Shown here piece after piece: positions 49,576 through 59,215 of a DNA stretch of 64,000 nucleotides. Position numbers and translations under genes: made by a program. The notes below the pieces were generated by a model. The model had not been told where the DNA came from. It did no database searches and saw only the letters and a list, made by a program, of their open reading frames with translations. This DNA comes from Bacteroidetes bacterium UBA6183 (GTDB taxonomy: Bacteria > Bacteroidota > Bacteroidia > UKL13-3), in assembly GCA_002422865.1 (NCBI GenBank), contig DITN01000023.1, positions 1 through 64,000 of the forward strand, read 5' to 3'. Position 1 is the stretch's first letter, and every line of letters starts with the position of its first letter.

Positions 49576-51504
49576 TTATATAAACAAGCGAATTATTAAT
49601 AATACCATCATGCCAATAACCATAGCAAACACATAAAATCCGGTGTTACCAGTTTGCATTAATCGCATGGTTTTACCTGTTGTGGCCACTATCCAGGCTG
49701 TTGCATTCACAGCCAAATCAATTATTAATTTATCAACCAATACCAAAAACAAATCGCTCAGTACGGTAATTGGTTTAACAAATACGGTTTCATAAATTTC
49801 ATCCACGTAAAATTTATTACTGATTGCTTTATTTAATCCGGTTAATGCACTGTCTTCTGCAGGTAATTCATTTTTCTTTACATATTTGTTGTATGCAAAA
49901 ATGATGACCACAATAGCTCCAATACCTGCAAAACTCATCAAGGCAATTTCGGCACTGTGAGATACTTTTTCGTGGTGAGCCAAATATTGTTCTGATCCTT
50001 CTGTTACAGATGACAAATAAGTGCTAAATGCATGTTGAACATGGAAAACTTCAGGTAAGCCTAATAAACCACCAACTACTGCCAGTACACAAAGTATAAT
50101 TAACGGTAAAGTCATGGTTATTGGTGATTCATGGATATGTTTCTTGGTTTCTTCAGTACCTCTGAAGTTGCCGAAGAACGTTAAAAATACCAACCTAAAC
50201 ATGTAGAATGCAGTGATGAATGAACTGATGGATAAGATGATCCAAACCGTTTTATTTTGCTCGAAAGCATGTGCTAAAATTTCGTCTTTAGAGAAGAAAC
50301 CCGATAAGAACGGAAATCCTGAAATGGCTAATGATGCCAATAAGAAGGTGATGTAAGTTACTTTAATGTATTTCCCTAAACCACCCATTTTACGGATGTC
50401 TTGTTCGCCATGTAAGGCATGAATAACACTACCTGCTCCTAAGAACAGCAATGCTTTAAAAAATGCATGTGTAACCACATGGAACATACCACTGCTAAAT
50501 GCACCTAAACCTAAGGCAGCAAACATCAAACCTAATTGAGAAACAGTAGAGTAGGCGAGTACCTTTTTAATATCGTTTTGTAATAAACCTATTACTGCAG
50601 CGAATACTGATGTGGCAACTCCAATAATTAAAATGAAAGTTAATGTTGCAGGAGCTAACGAGAATAAAATATTGCTACGAACAATCATATAAATACCTGC
50701 AGTAACCATGGTTGCAGCGTGAATCAATGCTGAAACGGGAGTTGGTCCGGCCATCGCATCAGGTAACCAAGTGTATAGTGGTAACTGAGCTGATTTACCC
50801 ATAGCACCCACAAACAATAACATGGTAATGGTAATTAACAATGTGCTATTTGGCGTTAAGGTTTGTGCCTGAGTGGCTACTGCTGAATACTCAATACTAC
50901 CAAAGTAAAACAACATAAAAAATATACCTAACAAAAAGCCTAAGTCACCAATACGGTTCATTACAAATGCTTTTTTAGCGGCATTGTTGTAAGCCGTATT
51001 TTTAAACCAGAATCCAATTAATAAGTATGAGCATAAACCTACACCTTCCCAACCAATAAACATTACTAAATAGTTGTTACCCATAACCAATAACAACATG
51101 AAGAAGATAAATAAGTTAAGATAAGTGAAGAAACGTGTAAAGCCTTCATCATCGTGCATGTAGCCGATACTGTATAAGTGAATTAAGAAACCGATACCTG
51201 TTACCACCAAAAGCATGGTAATGGTTAAGGAGTCAATTAAAAAACCGAAACTGATATTGATGTTGTTAAATGTTATCCAATCAAACAAATCGATGCTGAT
51301 TGAAGAGGTGGCATTTACTCCGTTAAAGAGTGTAACTGAGCAAATAAATGAGCCTAAAATGGCTAAGGCTGCTATCCAGCCGGTAACCGATTTTGGAAGG
51401 AATTTTCCAAACAATCCGTTAATTAGGAAACCAATTAAAGGCAACAACGGAACCAATAATGCCGGAGTTACCAATAAGGTGTCTTGTATCATGTTGTCGT
51501 TCAT
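49576..51504 (-). CDS. nuoL: NADH-quinone oxidoreductase subunit L
   Basis: This 642-residue largest antiporter-like subunit (ND5 homologue) contains the family hallmarks MGKSAQLPLYTWLPDAMAGPTPVSALIHAATMVTAG (conserved Lys, His and Trp-Leu-Pro-Asp) and YSTVSQLG. The C-terminal lateral helix region (~540-642) that runs along the membrane arm is present, so the length is normal. Confidence 0.97.
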   Translation of the reverse strand: MNDNMIQDTLLVTPALLVPLLPLIGFLINGLFGKFLPKSVTGWIAALAILGSFICSVTLFNGVNATSSISIDLFDWITFNNINISFGFLIDSLTITMLLVVTGIGFLIHLYSIGYMHDDEGFTRFFTYLNLFIFFMLLLVMGNNYLVMFIGWEGVGLCSYLLIGFWFKNTAYNNAAKKAFVMNRIGDLGFLLGIFFMLFYFGSIEYSAVATQAQTLTPNSTLLITITMLLFVGAMGKSAQLPLYTWLPDAMAGPTPVSALIHAATMVTAGIYMIVRSNILFSLAPATLTFILIIGVATSVFAAVIGLLQNDIKKVLAYSTVSQLGLMFAALGLGAFSSGMFHVVTHAFFKALLFLGAGSVIHALHGEQDIRKMGGLGKYIKVTYITFLLASLAISGFPFLSGFFSKDEILAHAFEQNKTVWIILSISSFITAFYMFRLVFLTFFGNFRGTEETKKHIHESPITMTLPLIILCVLAVVGGLLGLPEVFHVQHAFSTYLSSVTEGSEQYLAHHEKVSHSAEIALMSFAGIGAIVVIIFAYNKYVKKNELPAEDSALTGLNKAISNKFYVDEIYETVFVKPITVLSDLFLVLVDKLIIDLAVNATAWIVATTGKTMRLMQTGNTGFYVFAMVIGMMVLLIIRLFI

Positions 51505-51530
51505 GTGTAAGTTACTTTTCTAATTTTGGG

Positions 51531-51851
51531 TTACCACTTTAATTTATTTAACACATTAATATCGGTACTGGCAACATTTCGGTAAATGCTCATCAATAAC
51601 GCTAAACCAACAGCTACTTCAGCCGCGGCAACCACCATGATAAAAAACACGAATACTTGTCCATCGCTATTGCCACTGTATGCAGAGAATGATACCAATA
51701 ATAAGTTAACCGAGTTTAACATCAATTCGATACACATTAAAATAATGATGGCGTTTCTGCGAAACAGCACGCCCATAACCCCAATGCAGAATAAAAAAGT
51801 GCTTAACACCAAGTACCAATTTTGAGGAACAGCTTGTAATGTATTTTCCAT
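51531..51851 (-). CDS. nuoK: NADH-quinone oxidoreductase subunit K
   Basis: This 106-residue ND4L homologue has three membrane helices. Conserved Glu residues lie in the second and third helices (LMCIELMLNSVNLLLV and FFIMVVAAAEVAVGLALL), forming part of the proton route. It starts 21 bases after nuoJ. Confidence 0.95.
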   Translation of the reverse strand: MENTLQAVPQNWYLVLSTFLFCIGVMGVLFRRNAIIILMCIELMLNSVNLLLVSFSAYSGNSDGQVFVFFIMVVAAAEVAVGLALLMSIYRNVASTDINVLNKLKW

Positions 51852-51872
51852 TTTCTAAGTTTCTTTAAAGGG

Positions 51873-52370
51873 TTATTTTTTTTCTTTTTTAGCCAATAAC
51901 ACACTACCAATCATGGCTGATAGAAACAGCACTGATGATATTTCGAAAGGCAATAAGAAATCGGTAAATAGTTTTTTGCCAACCTGCTCTACAAAACCTA
52001 TGTTAGATTTGTTGGGTAAGCTAAATTCGCCTAATTCGGTAGCACGCATTGATGCTATTAACACCACAAAAAACAAACCTGCTGATATGGCCGAAGCTAT
52101 TTTGGTGAGGTTTGATTTATGTGGCTCGGTTTCGGCATTTAAGTTTAACAACATTACCACAAACAGGAATAATACCATGATGGCGCCTGCGTATACAATC
52201 AAATGTACAATGGCCAAAAACTGCGCATTAAGTAATACGTAATGACCAGCTACAGTAAAAAAGCAAACAATTAGCCACAATACGCTGTACATTGGGTTTT
52301 TAGAAAACACAACAGCTAAAGCACTTATTATGGTTAAGATGGCTAAAGTTAGGAATAAGTATAAGCTCAT
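51873..52370 (-). CDS. nuoJ: NADH-quinone oxidoreductase subunit J
   Basis: This 165-residue ND6 homologue has about five membrane helices. The conserved segment FLAIVHLIVYAGAIMVLFLFVVMLLN is visible at ~50-76. Length and gene order are typical for Bacteroidota. Confidence 0.94.
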   Translation of the reverse strand: MSLYLFLTLAILTIISALAVVFSKNPMYSVLWLIVCFFTVAGHYVLLNAQFLAIVHLIVYAGAIMVLFLFVVMLLNLNAETEPHKSNLTKIASAISAGLFFVVLIASMRATELGEFSLPNKSNIGFVEQVGKKLFTDFLLPFEISSVLFLSAMIGSVLLAKKEKK

Positions 52371-52393
52371 GATTTATAGTTAACTCGTAATGA

Positions 52394-52963
52394 TTATTTG
52401 TTTAATAAAGGTTGTTTAGGCGAGCCTTCCATTTCGTATTTCTTTTTACGCTTGCTCACATCAACACGTCCTGATGCATCAATTCCTTCAACCAACACAT
52501 CTTTACCGTACACAAAATTGCCACGGGTAAAAGCAGTAGGTACAATTCTATCGCTTAAGTAAATGGCATCTTTAGGACAAGCTTCTTCGCACAATCCGCA
52601 ATAAATGCAACGCAACATGTTGATTTCATATTTGGCAGCATATTTTTCTTCACGGTACAAATGTTCTTCTCCTTTTTTACGCTCAGCAGCTTCAATGCTA
52701 ATGGCTTCTGCAGGGCACGCAACAGCGCATAAACCACAAGCAGTGCAATTCTCACGACCTTTATCATCACGTTTTAAAACATGTTGCCCACGGTAAACGG
52801 ATGCTATTTCACGTTTTTGTTCCGGATACTTAACAGTGGCCGGTTTTTTAAATAAGTGTTTTATTGTTATTGCTAATCCATTAAAAATAGCCGGTAAATA
52901 AAGCTTTTCAACCCAATTTAGGTCGTGCTTAACAACTACTTTTGATCTATTGGTTAATTGCAT
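52394..52963 (-). CDS. nuoI: NADH-quinone oxidoreductase subunit I
   Basis: This is the 189-residue peripheral iron-sulphur subunit. Two 4Fe-4S ferredoxin motifs are seen: CTACGLCAVACP (~76-87) and CIYCGLCEEACP (~123-134). They bind clusters N6a and N6b that carry electrons toward N2. The N-terminal helix anchors it to the membrane side. It begins about 34 bases after nuoH. Confidence 0.96.
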   Translation of the reverse strand: MQLTNRSKVVVKHDLNWVEKLYLPAIFNGLAITIKHLFKKPATVKYPEQKREIASVYRGQHVLKRDDKGRENCTACGLCAVACPAEAISIEAAERKKGEEHLYREEKYAAKYEINMLRCIYCGLCEEACPKDAIYLSDRIVPTAFTRGNFVYGKDVLVEGIDASGRVDVSKRKKKYEMEGSPKQPLLNK

Positions 52964-52997
52964 GATTGATTCTGTTTTCGGGTTTTGATTTACTTAA

Positions 52998-54029
52998 TTA
53001 TTTGAAGAAAGTAATCCATGCTCCGGTTACTAATACGTTTATAATTGATAATGGAATTAATACTTTCCATCCTAAATTCATTAACTGATCATAACGGAAA
53101 CGAGGTAATGTCCAACGAACCCACATGAAGAAGAAAATGAAGAACAATATTTTTGCGAATAACACAGCAACACTTACAATAGCTGCTATATTTTGTGGTA
53201 AGTCTAAACTATCAATACCGGGGAAGTGGTAACCACCAAAATACAAGCTTGCAATGATTGCAGATGAAATAAACATGTTGATGTATTCGGCAAATAAAAA
53301 TAAACCTAATTTCATAGAGCTAAATTCGGTGTGGTAACCACCAACCAATTCACTTTCCGATTCTGGTAAATCAAAAGGTGCACGGTTACATTCAGCAAAA
53401 GCACAAATTAAAAAGATTAAGAATCCAACAGGTTGACGCACCACGTTCCATACGTTACCATCGCCTGCTTGGCCATCTACAATTTCACGCAAGCTTAACG
53501 AGTTGTTGATTAGTAATAATGCAACAATACTCATTCCCATTGCTAACTCGTAGCTAATCATTTGTGATGCGGCACGTAAAGCACCCAACAGGGCAAATTT
53601 GTTGTTTGATGCCCATCCGCCTATCATAATGCCATAACCACCAATAGAAACCACAGCGAACAAGTATAACAAGCCCACATTTAAATCGGCAACTTGTAAA
53701 CCAAACTCATGCCCACCAAAGTTAAACGACTTACCCCAAGGAATGATAGCGCTGGTCATTAAGGCCGTCATCATAAAAATACAAGGACCAATAATGAATA
53801 AAAATTTATCAGAAGCGTTGGGGATAATTTCTTCTTTGGTAAACATTTTCACCCCGTCAGCAATAGGTTGTAACAAGCCAAATGGTCCTGCACGATCTGG
53901 TCCAACACGGTCTTGCAAGAAAGCTGCAATTTTACGTTCACCATAGGTTGAGTAGGCAGCAATGCCTAAACTCACCGCAAAAATAATTACGATGAGAATT
54001 GTTTTATCTAACAGTAATGCCCAATCCAT
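52998..54029 (-). CDS. nuoH: NADH-quinone oxidoreductase subunit H
   Basis: This 343-residue ND1 homologue joins the peripheral and membrane arms and forms part of the quinone chamber. Conserved stretches are visible: YGERKIAAFLQDRVGPDRAGPFG (~28-50) and AFAECNRAPFDLPESESELVGGYHTEFSSMKL (~215-246). Its start codon overlaps the last base of the nuoG stop codon, so translation is likely coupled. Confidence 0.97.
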   Translation of the reverse strand: MDWALLLDKTILIVIIFAVSLGIAAYSTYGERKIAAFLQDRVGPDRAGPFGLLQPIADGVKMFTKEEIIPNASDKFLFIIGPCIFMMTALMTSAIIPWGKSFNFGGHEFGLQVADLNVGLLYLFAVVSIGGYGIMIGGWASNNKFALLGALRAASQMISYELAMGMSIVALLLINNSLSLREIVDGQAGDGNVWNVVRQPVGFLIFLICAFAECNRAPFDLPESESELVGGYHTEFSSMKLGLFLFAEYINMFISSAIIASLYFGGYHFPGIDSLDLPQNIAAIVSVAVLFAKILFFIFFFMWVRWTLPRFRYDQLMNLGWKVLIPLSIINVLVTGAWITFFK

Positions 54030-55000
54030 TATTCGGTAATTTGTTTTATTTCGTTCAACTTAAGTTCTTTTGGTTTAACCATATTCATGTAATGGTTAGC
54101 CGATATCACCGAATGACGGTTAACTTTTCTTGGTCCTTCGATGGTCCAGTCACTTGTTTTCTTTTTATCAAAACGGCAAGTGTTACAGATAAACTCTTCC
54201 ACTTCACCCCATTGGTCTTTGCGGCCCGTTACGCGCAATACTTCTTCACCTTGGTACCACAATACTACTTTGCCACTACATTTTTCAGTTTCGCAATTGC
54301 GGTGTGCATCAACAGGCTTGGTAAACCAAACGCGGCTTTTAAAGCGGAATGTTTTATCAGTTAAAGCACCTACCGGGCATACATCAATTACGTTTCCTGA
54401 AAAATCGTTATCAATGGCTTGTTCAACATAAGTTGATATTTCGGCATGATCACCACGATTTAAAACACCATGTACACGACCATCAGTAATTTGCTCGGCT
54501 GTTTTTACGCAGCGGTAGCAAAGTATACAGCGGGTCATGTGCAATTGAATTTTATCACCTATGTCAATTTTTTCAAATGTTCTGCGTTCAAAATCGGTAC
54601 GGGTTTTATAGTTACCGTGGTCGTAGCTTAAATCTTGTAAATGACACTCGCCTGCTTGGTCGCAAACCGGGCAATCTAACGGGTGATTTAATAATAAGAA
54701 CTCAACCACACCAGCACGTGCATCTTTAACTTTAGCCGAAGTATTGTTAGCTACAACCATACCATCCATAACTGTGGTGCGGCAACTAGCTACTAACTTT
54801 GGCATTGGGCGTGGATCTTTTTCACTACCAGCTGTTACCTCAACCAAACATGTGCGGCAATAACCACCACTGGTTTTTAGTTTGCTGTAATAGCACATGG
54901 TAGGAGGGGCCACATCAGGGCCAATCATACGCGCTGCGTTTAAAATGGTTGTGCCATCTGGCACTTCAATTTGTATTCCGTCTATGGTAACTTTAGCCAT
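54029..55000 (-). CDS. nuoG: NADH-quinone oxidoreductase subunit G, short form
   Basis: This 323-residue iron-sulphur subunit has a 2Fe-2S ferredoxin domain (CYYSKLKTSGGYCRTC, ~37-52), the His/Cys site HPLDCPVCDQAGEC (~105-118) and a 4Fe-4S site CILCYRCVKTAEQ (~157-169). The small domain near residue 230 ends with CNTC. The long molybdopterin-oxidoreductase-like C-terminal half of E. coli NuoG is absent, as is usual in Bacteroidota. It starts 52 bases after the 104-residue gene of the inserted module. Confidence 0.94.
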   Translation of the reverse strand: MAKVTIDGIQIEVPDGTTILNAARMIGPDVAPPTMCYYSKLKTSGGYCRTCLVEVTAGSEKDPRPMPKLVASCRTTVMDGMVVANNTSAKVKDARAGVVEFLLLNHPLDCPVCDQAGECHLQDLSYDHGNYKTRTDFERRTFEKIDIGDKIQLHMTRCILCYRCVKTAEQITDGRVHGVLNRGDHAEISTYVEQAIDNDFSGNVIDVCPVGALTDKTFRFKSRVWFTKPVDAHRNCETEKCSGKVVLWYQGEEVLRVTGRKDQWGEVEEFICNTCRFDKKKTSDWTIEGPRKVNRHSVISANHYMNMVKPKELKLNEIKQITE

Positions 55001-55052
55001 AATTTATTTTTCTGTTCAACCCTCTCTAATTAGGATTTATTTTGTATTTGAG

Positions 55053-55367
55053 TTATTTTTCGAATGTGTAGATAGTAAATCTAACACCATCAAAATGTGT
55101 AACTTGGCTAGAATTGATAAGTTTAAATCCTTTTAATGATACATTATTCATTTCCAAGTTAATTTGCTGAAGGTAAGCCCCCAACTTTTTATCAATTTCT
55201 GTAATAGTTTCTATTTTATTGTTTTCATCAATCACAATTATCTTATCATGACTAACATTCATGTGCATGTATCTCTTATTGGTTTCGCTTTGCTTAAACG
55301 CCATCAACATACCAACTCCCAAAAGAGCAACAAGTGCAAGTGTTAAAAATGTAAGTTTAGTTTTCAT
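55053..55367 (-). CDS. Small secreted/anchored protein in the nuo operon (104 aa)
   Basis: An N-terminal hydrophobic segment (~5-24, LTFLTLALVALLGVGMLMAF) suggests a signal peptide or anchor. The remaining ~80 residues are polar and of mixed structure. Its start overlaps the end of the HepT-like gene by 11 bases, so it travels with that module. No family is recognised; it is unlike the element's 36004-36318 protein except for general layout. Confidence 0.65.
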   Translation of the reverse strand: MKTKLTFLTLALVALLGVGMLMAFKQSETNKRYMHMNVSHDKIIVIDENNKIETITEIDKKLGAYLQQINLEMNNVSLKGFKLINSSQVTHFDGVRFTIYTFEK

Positions 55368-55704
55368 AGTTTTTTATTAAGTGTTCAACTTCAGTTATTA
55401 ATGGTTTGATGTGTTTTACCACTACACCCCAAATAATTTCTTTGTTGGTATTCGCATAATCGTGAATTAATCTATTTCTCAATCCTACAATTTGATGCGC
55501 ATGTGTCAACTCAATTTTGTCGTCTTCTTTCTTTATTTTGTTTATTGCTTCAGCAATAATAGTCAACTCTCTTTCAACCGCACTAAAAACAAGTCTGCTT
55601 GTTACAAAACCATGATAAGTTGTAATCCCATTGGTGTGTGATAAAATCGCTTTTGAAGCTATCACAATATCCTCCAACAAAACAACTACTCGGTTATGCT
55701 GCAT
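55357..55704 (-). CDS. hepT: HepT-like HEPN ribonuclease toxin
   Basis: I start at ATG 55704 (MQHNRVVVLLEDI; 115 residues), which overlaps the nucleotidyltransferase gene by 11 bases; a start at 55728 is also open. The helical protein carries the HEPN active-site pattern RNRLIHDYANTN (R-x4-H, ~78-89). In HepT/MntA systems the HEPN protein is an RNase toxin that is neutralised by the nucleotidyltransferase through AMPylation of a Tyr three residues after the RxxxxH motif; here a Tyr is present in HDY. It lies inside the nuo operon, which is unusual. Confidence 0.85.
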   Translation of the reverse strand: MQHNRVVVLLEDIVIASKAILSHTNGITTYHGFVTSRLVFSAVERELTIIAEAINKIKKEDDKIELTHAHQIVGLRNRLIHDYANTNKEIIWGVVVKHIKPLITEVEHLIKNYEN

Positions 55705-56002
55705 AAACAATTTGTTTAGTACTTTCAATGTTCTCTCTTAAAAAGCGGTTTTCTATTGGGTTTAAAGTGTACAAGTCAACTTTACGTTTAAATACACGCT
55801 CTAAATTTTCTATCAAACCAAAGAACAAATCTACATAGTCTAATACATCAACATCATTGTTAAACTTAACAATTAAATCGATATCGCTATGCTCGTTAAA
55901 TCGGCTTTCGTCCAACACAGAACCAAATGCATACAACTCTTGTACCTTGTACTTGCTGCACAAAGATGCGATTTCGGCTCTATGTTGTTCAATCAAATTC
56001 AT
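55694..56002 (-). CDS. mntA: MntA-like nucleotidyltransferase antitoxin
   Basis: This 102-residue minimal nucleotidyltransferase has the signature GSVLDESRFNEHSDIDLIV (~27-45), with the G-S and D-x-D metal site, and a third acidic residue in KVDLYTL (~76). It probably AMPylates and inactivates the downstream HepT-like toxin. It starts five bases after the nuoF stop codon, so it would be transcribed with complex I genes. Confidence 0.87.
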   Translation of the reverse strand: MNLIEQHRAEIASLCSKYKVQELYAFGSVLDESRFNEHSDIDLIVKFNNDVDVLDYVDLFFGLIENLERVFKRKVDLYTLNPIENRFLRENIESTKQIVYAA

Positions 56003-56007
56003 GTTAA

Positions 56008-57369
56008 TTACAAACTGCTGTATGCTGCCGCTGTATCAATATTGTTACAATGGAAATAATACTTCACTTCACGTTGTGCTGAAGGATTTTTTACAAAATC
56101 TTCGAACTCAGCGCGGAAATGACGAATAGCACTTGCTACAGGCCATGCCGCTGCATCACCTAATGGGCAAATGGTATTGCCTTCAATTTTGCGTTGAATA
56201 TCCCATAACAAATCAATGTCTTCTAATGTGCCATGTCCATCCAAAATTTTATGAATGATTTTTTCCATCCAACCTGTTCCTTCACGGCAAGGGCTGCATT
56301 GTCCGCAACTTTCGTGGTGATAAAAACGAGCGAATGTATGTAGGTTTTGTACAATGCTGGTGCTTTCGTCCATAACAATAAAACCACCCGAACCTAACAT
56401 GGTTCCTGTAGCAAAACCACCATCAGCAAGGCTTTCATAACTCATCAAGCGTTTTTCGCCATTGGCTGTGGTTAATATTAAATCAGCAGGTAATACCGGA
56501 ACCGAAGAACCACCGGCTACTACTGCTTTTAATTTTTTATCATTTAAAATACCACCGCAATATTCATCACTGTAAATAAAATCTTCAACAGTAATGCCCA
56601 TTTCAATTTCGTATACACCGGGTTTTTTAATGTGGCCCGATGCTGAAATCAACTTGGTTCCTGTGCTACGGCCTATACCTACTTTAGCATATTCATCACC
56701 GGTCATGTTTACTATTGGGCCAACAGCAGCAATGGTTTCAACATTGTTTACCACAGTTGGGCAACCATATAAACCTGCAATTGCCGGAAATGGTGGTTTG
56801 ATACGCGGGTTACCACGTTTACCTTCCAAGGATTCTAATAAAGCGGTTTCTTCACCACAGATATAAGCACCTGCACCCGGGTGAACGTATAAGTCTAAAC
56901 TGTAATCAGTTCCTAAAATATTTTTACCTAACCAACCGTTTGCGTAAGCTTCGGCAATGGCTTTTTCCAATATACGCACCAAATAAAAATACTCACCGCG
57001 TATGTATATGTATGATGAGTTTGCTCCTAAAGCATAGCTGGATGTAATCATACCCTCCACCAATAAGTGAGGAATATGTTCCATGAGGTAACGGTCTTTA
57101 AAAGTTCCCGGCTCACTCTCATCTGCATTACAAACCAAGTAACGAGGTACACCTTCAGGCTTGGCCAAAAAGCTCCATTTCATACCTGTAGGGAAACCAG
57201 CTCCACCACGTCCACGTAATCCTGATTTTTTAACCTCTTCCACCACCTCTTCAGGTTTCATGGTTTTAAGGGCTTTTTCTACAGAAGCATAACCGCCTTT
57301 GCTGCGGTACACATCGTAAGTATTGATGCCCGGTACATCTATATGTTCAAGTAATATCTTGCGTGCCAT
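56008..57369 (-). CDS. nuoF: NADH-quinone oxidoreductase subunit F
   Basis: This is the 453-residue NADH-binding subunit. It has the FMN/NADH glycine motif GLRGRGGAGFPTGMKW (~50-65), the FMN-binding segment GAGAYICGEETALLES (~165-180) and the 4Fe-4S (N3) motif CGQCSPCREGT (~347-357) with a later Cys in CPLGDAAAW. It forms the electron entry point together with NuoE and NuoG. Confidence 0.97.
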   Translation of the reverse strand: MARKILLEHIDVPGINTYDVYRSKGGYASVEKALKTMKPEEVVEEVKKSGLRGRGGAGFPTGMKWSFLAKPEGVPRYLVCNADESEPGTFKDRYLMEHIPHLLVEGMITSSYALGANSSYIYIRGEYFYLVRILEKAIAEAYANGWLGKNILGTDYSLDLYVHPGAGAYICGEETALLESLEGKRGNPRIKPPFPAIAGLYGCPTVVNNVETIAAVGPIVNMTGDEYAKVGIGRSTGTKLISASGHIKKPGVYEIEMGITVEDFIYSDEYCGGILNDKKLKAVVAGGSSVPVLPADLILTTANGEKRLMSYESLADGGFATGTMLGSGGFIVMDESTSIVQNLHTFARFYHHESCGQCSPCREGTGWMEKIIHKILDGHGTLEDIDLLWDIQRKIEGNTICPLGDAAAWPVASAIRHFRAEFEDFVKNPSAQREVKYYFHCNNIDTAAAYSSL

Positions 57370-57374
57370 GTTGC

Positions 57375-57920
57375 TTAGTTTTTTCTAAAAGTTGTACCAT
57401 CCAAGTATGTACTATGTTTGGTTTCAGTTTTATACTTGTTAATTAACTCATCAACTTTTTCTAGGGTAAGGTTTTCGTGGAAATGCTCTCCAATTTGTAA
57501 CATAGGAGCAGTACCACAACTTCCTAAACACTCTACTGTTTTTAGCGTGAATTTGCCATCAGGAGTGGTTTCACCGTCTTTAATTCCAAGTCGTTTCTCG
57601 ATATGTGCAACCACATCATTTGCTCCGCGTAACCAACAGCTGCTGGTTCTGCAAACTTCAATCAAACATTTTCCAACAGGGTTAAGGTTAAACATAGAAT
57701 AAAAACTAGCCACCTCGTATACCTCAATTGGTTTGATGTTTAATATTTCGGCTACTTTATCCATCACAGGCACACTTAACCAACCTTCAAATTCGGCTTG
57801 GGCAATGTGCAATGCCGGAATAAGTGCCGACTTATGTTTACCTTCTGGATAACGCTTAATCAGATTTTGTATTAAAGCCTCTGACTCGGCACTGAAACGA
57901 ACTTCTTTTAATTCACTCAT
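57375..57920 (-). CDS. nuoE: NADH-quinone oxidoreductase subunit E
   Basis: This 181-residue thioredoxin-like 2Fe-2S subunit (cluster N1a) has ligands from CRTSSCW (~90-96) and CLGSCGTAPM (~130-139). Length is typical. It starts about 70 bases after nuoD and ends five bases before nuoF. Confidence 0.95.
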   Translation of the reverse strand: MSELKEVRFSAESEALIQNLIKRYPEGKHKSALIPALHIAQAEFEGWLSVPVMDKVAEILNIKPIEVYEVASFYSMFNLNPVGKCLIEVCRTSSCWLRGANDVVAHIEKRLGIKDGETTPDGKFTLKTVECLGSCGTAPMLQIGEHFHENLTLEKVDELINKYKTETKHSTYLDGTTFRKN

Positions 57921-57992
57921 TGTATTTAGTTCTATGTTTAAGGGCTTAACAACTTTCCCTCAAATCTTACATCTCAATTTTAACAATATTTA

Positions 57993-59198
57993 TTAGGCGT
58001 CTAATTCGCCCGCAATAACATTTAAACTACTCATGGTTAAAATGGCATCACTTAACATGCCTCCTTTAATCATTTCAGGATATGCCTGATAGTAGATAAA
58101 TGATGGTCTACGGAAATGCAAACGGAATGGAGCTCTACCTCCGTCACTAATCAAGTAGAAACCTAATTCGCCATTTCCACCTTCAACACAATGGTATATT
58201 TCACCTTTAGGAACATCTGTTTCACCCATCACCACTTTAAAATGATAAATTAAAGCTTCCATCTTGGTGTAAACATCTTCTTTTGGAGGTAAATAAAATT
58301 CAGGAACATCAGCATACCACTTGCCTTGCGGCATATTATCCAAAGCCTGACGAATAATCTTTAAACTCTCCCAAATTTCGTTTTGGCGAACCATAAAGCG
58401 GTCATACGTATCACCTTTTTCGCCCACCGGAATTGCAAATTCAAAATCTTGGTATGAACTGTATGGTGTCATTACACGCACATCGTAGTCAACACCAGTT
58501 GCACGAAGATTAGGTCCGGTGAATCCGCAATTTAAGGCTCTTTCTGCAGAAATTGGACCTGTGCCTGCAATGCGATCAACAAAAATTCTATTACGCTCAA
58601 GCATATTCGAAAACTCGGTAAATGCTTTAGGGAAATCGTGTAAAAACTCTTTCAGTTTTTTATAAACTTCATCACTAAAATCACGCTCTAAACCACCAAT
58701 ACGACCAATGTTTGTTGTTAAACGGGCACCACATATTTGTTCAAAAATGTCGTAAATTTTTTCACGCCATTGAAATAAGTATGTAAATCCTGTAAGTGCT
58801 CCAGAGTCAACACCAACTACCGCATTACAAACCAAGTGGTCGGAAATACGGGCCAACTCCATAATGATAACGCGCATGTATTGGGCACGTTTTGGAATTT
58901 CAACGCCAATTAGTTTTTCAACCGTCATGTGCCATCCCATATTATTAATAGGAGATGAGCAGTAGTTTAAGCGATCGGTTAATGTGGTGATTTGGTTATA
59001 TGGTCTGCGTTCGGCAATTTTTTCGAATGCACGATGAATGTAACCTACAGTTTGCACTGCGTCTACAATAATTTCGCCATCCATGGTAAGCACATTCTGG
59101 AAAATACCATGTGTAGCAGGGTGGGTAGGACCCAAGTTTAACGTGGTATATTCGTGTTCTTCAATTTGCTCAACGCTTTTATCGTCAAATTCGTTCAT
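57993..59198 (-). CDS. nuoD: NADH-quinone oxidoreductase subunit D
   Basis: This 401-residue 49-kDa-type subunit, related to hydrogenase large subunits, forms the quinone site with NuoB. Conserved features are GPTHPATHG (~23-31, quinone-site His), YIHRAFEK (~50), and the C-terminal VEGGNGELGFYLISDGG ... PSFIYYQAYPEM. NuoC and NuoD are separate proteins here, not fused as in E. coli. Confidence 0.96.
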   Translation of the reverse strand: MNEFDDKSVEQIEEHEYTTLNLGPTHPATHGIFQNVLTMDGEIIVDAVQTVGYIHRAFEKIAERRPYNQITTLTDRLNYCSSPINNMGWHMTVEKLIGVEIPKRAQYMRVIIMELARISDHLVCNAVVGVDSGALTGFTYLFQWREKIYDIFEQICGARLTTNIGRIGGLERDFSDEVYKKLKEFLHDFPKAFTEFSNMLERNRIFVDRIAGTGPISAERALNCGFTGPNLRATGVDYDVRVMTPYSSYQDFEFAIPVGEKGDTYDRFMVRQNEIWESLKIIRQALDNMPQGKWYADVPEFYLPPKEDVYTKMEALIYHFKVVMGETDVPKGEIYHCVEGGNGELGFYLISDGGRAPFRLHFRRPSFIYYQAYPEMIKGGMLSDAILTMSSLNVIAGELDA

Positions 59199-59215
59199 GT
59201 GTGTATCCGTTAAAA

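Noticed and set aside
54029..55000. nuoG as a truncated pseudogene
   Set aside because: Although it lacks the long C-terminal domain of E. coli NuoG, the frame is intact, the 2Fe-2S and 4Fe-4S ligands are present, and a short form is normal for Bacteroidota.
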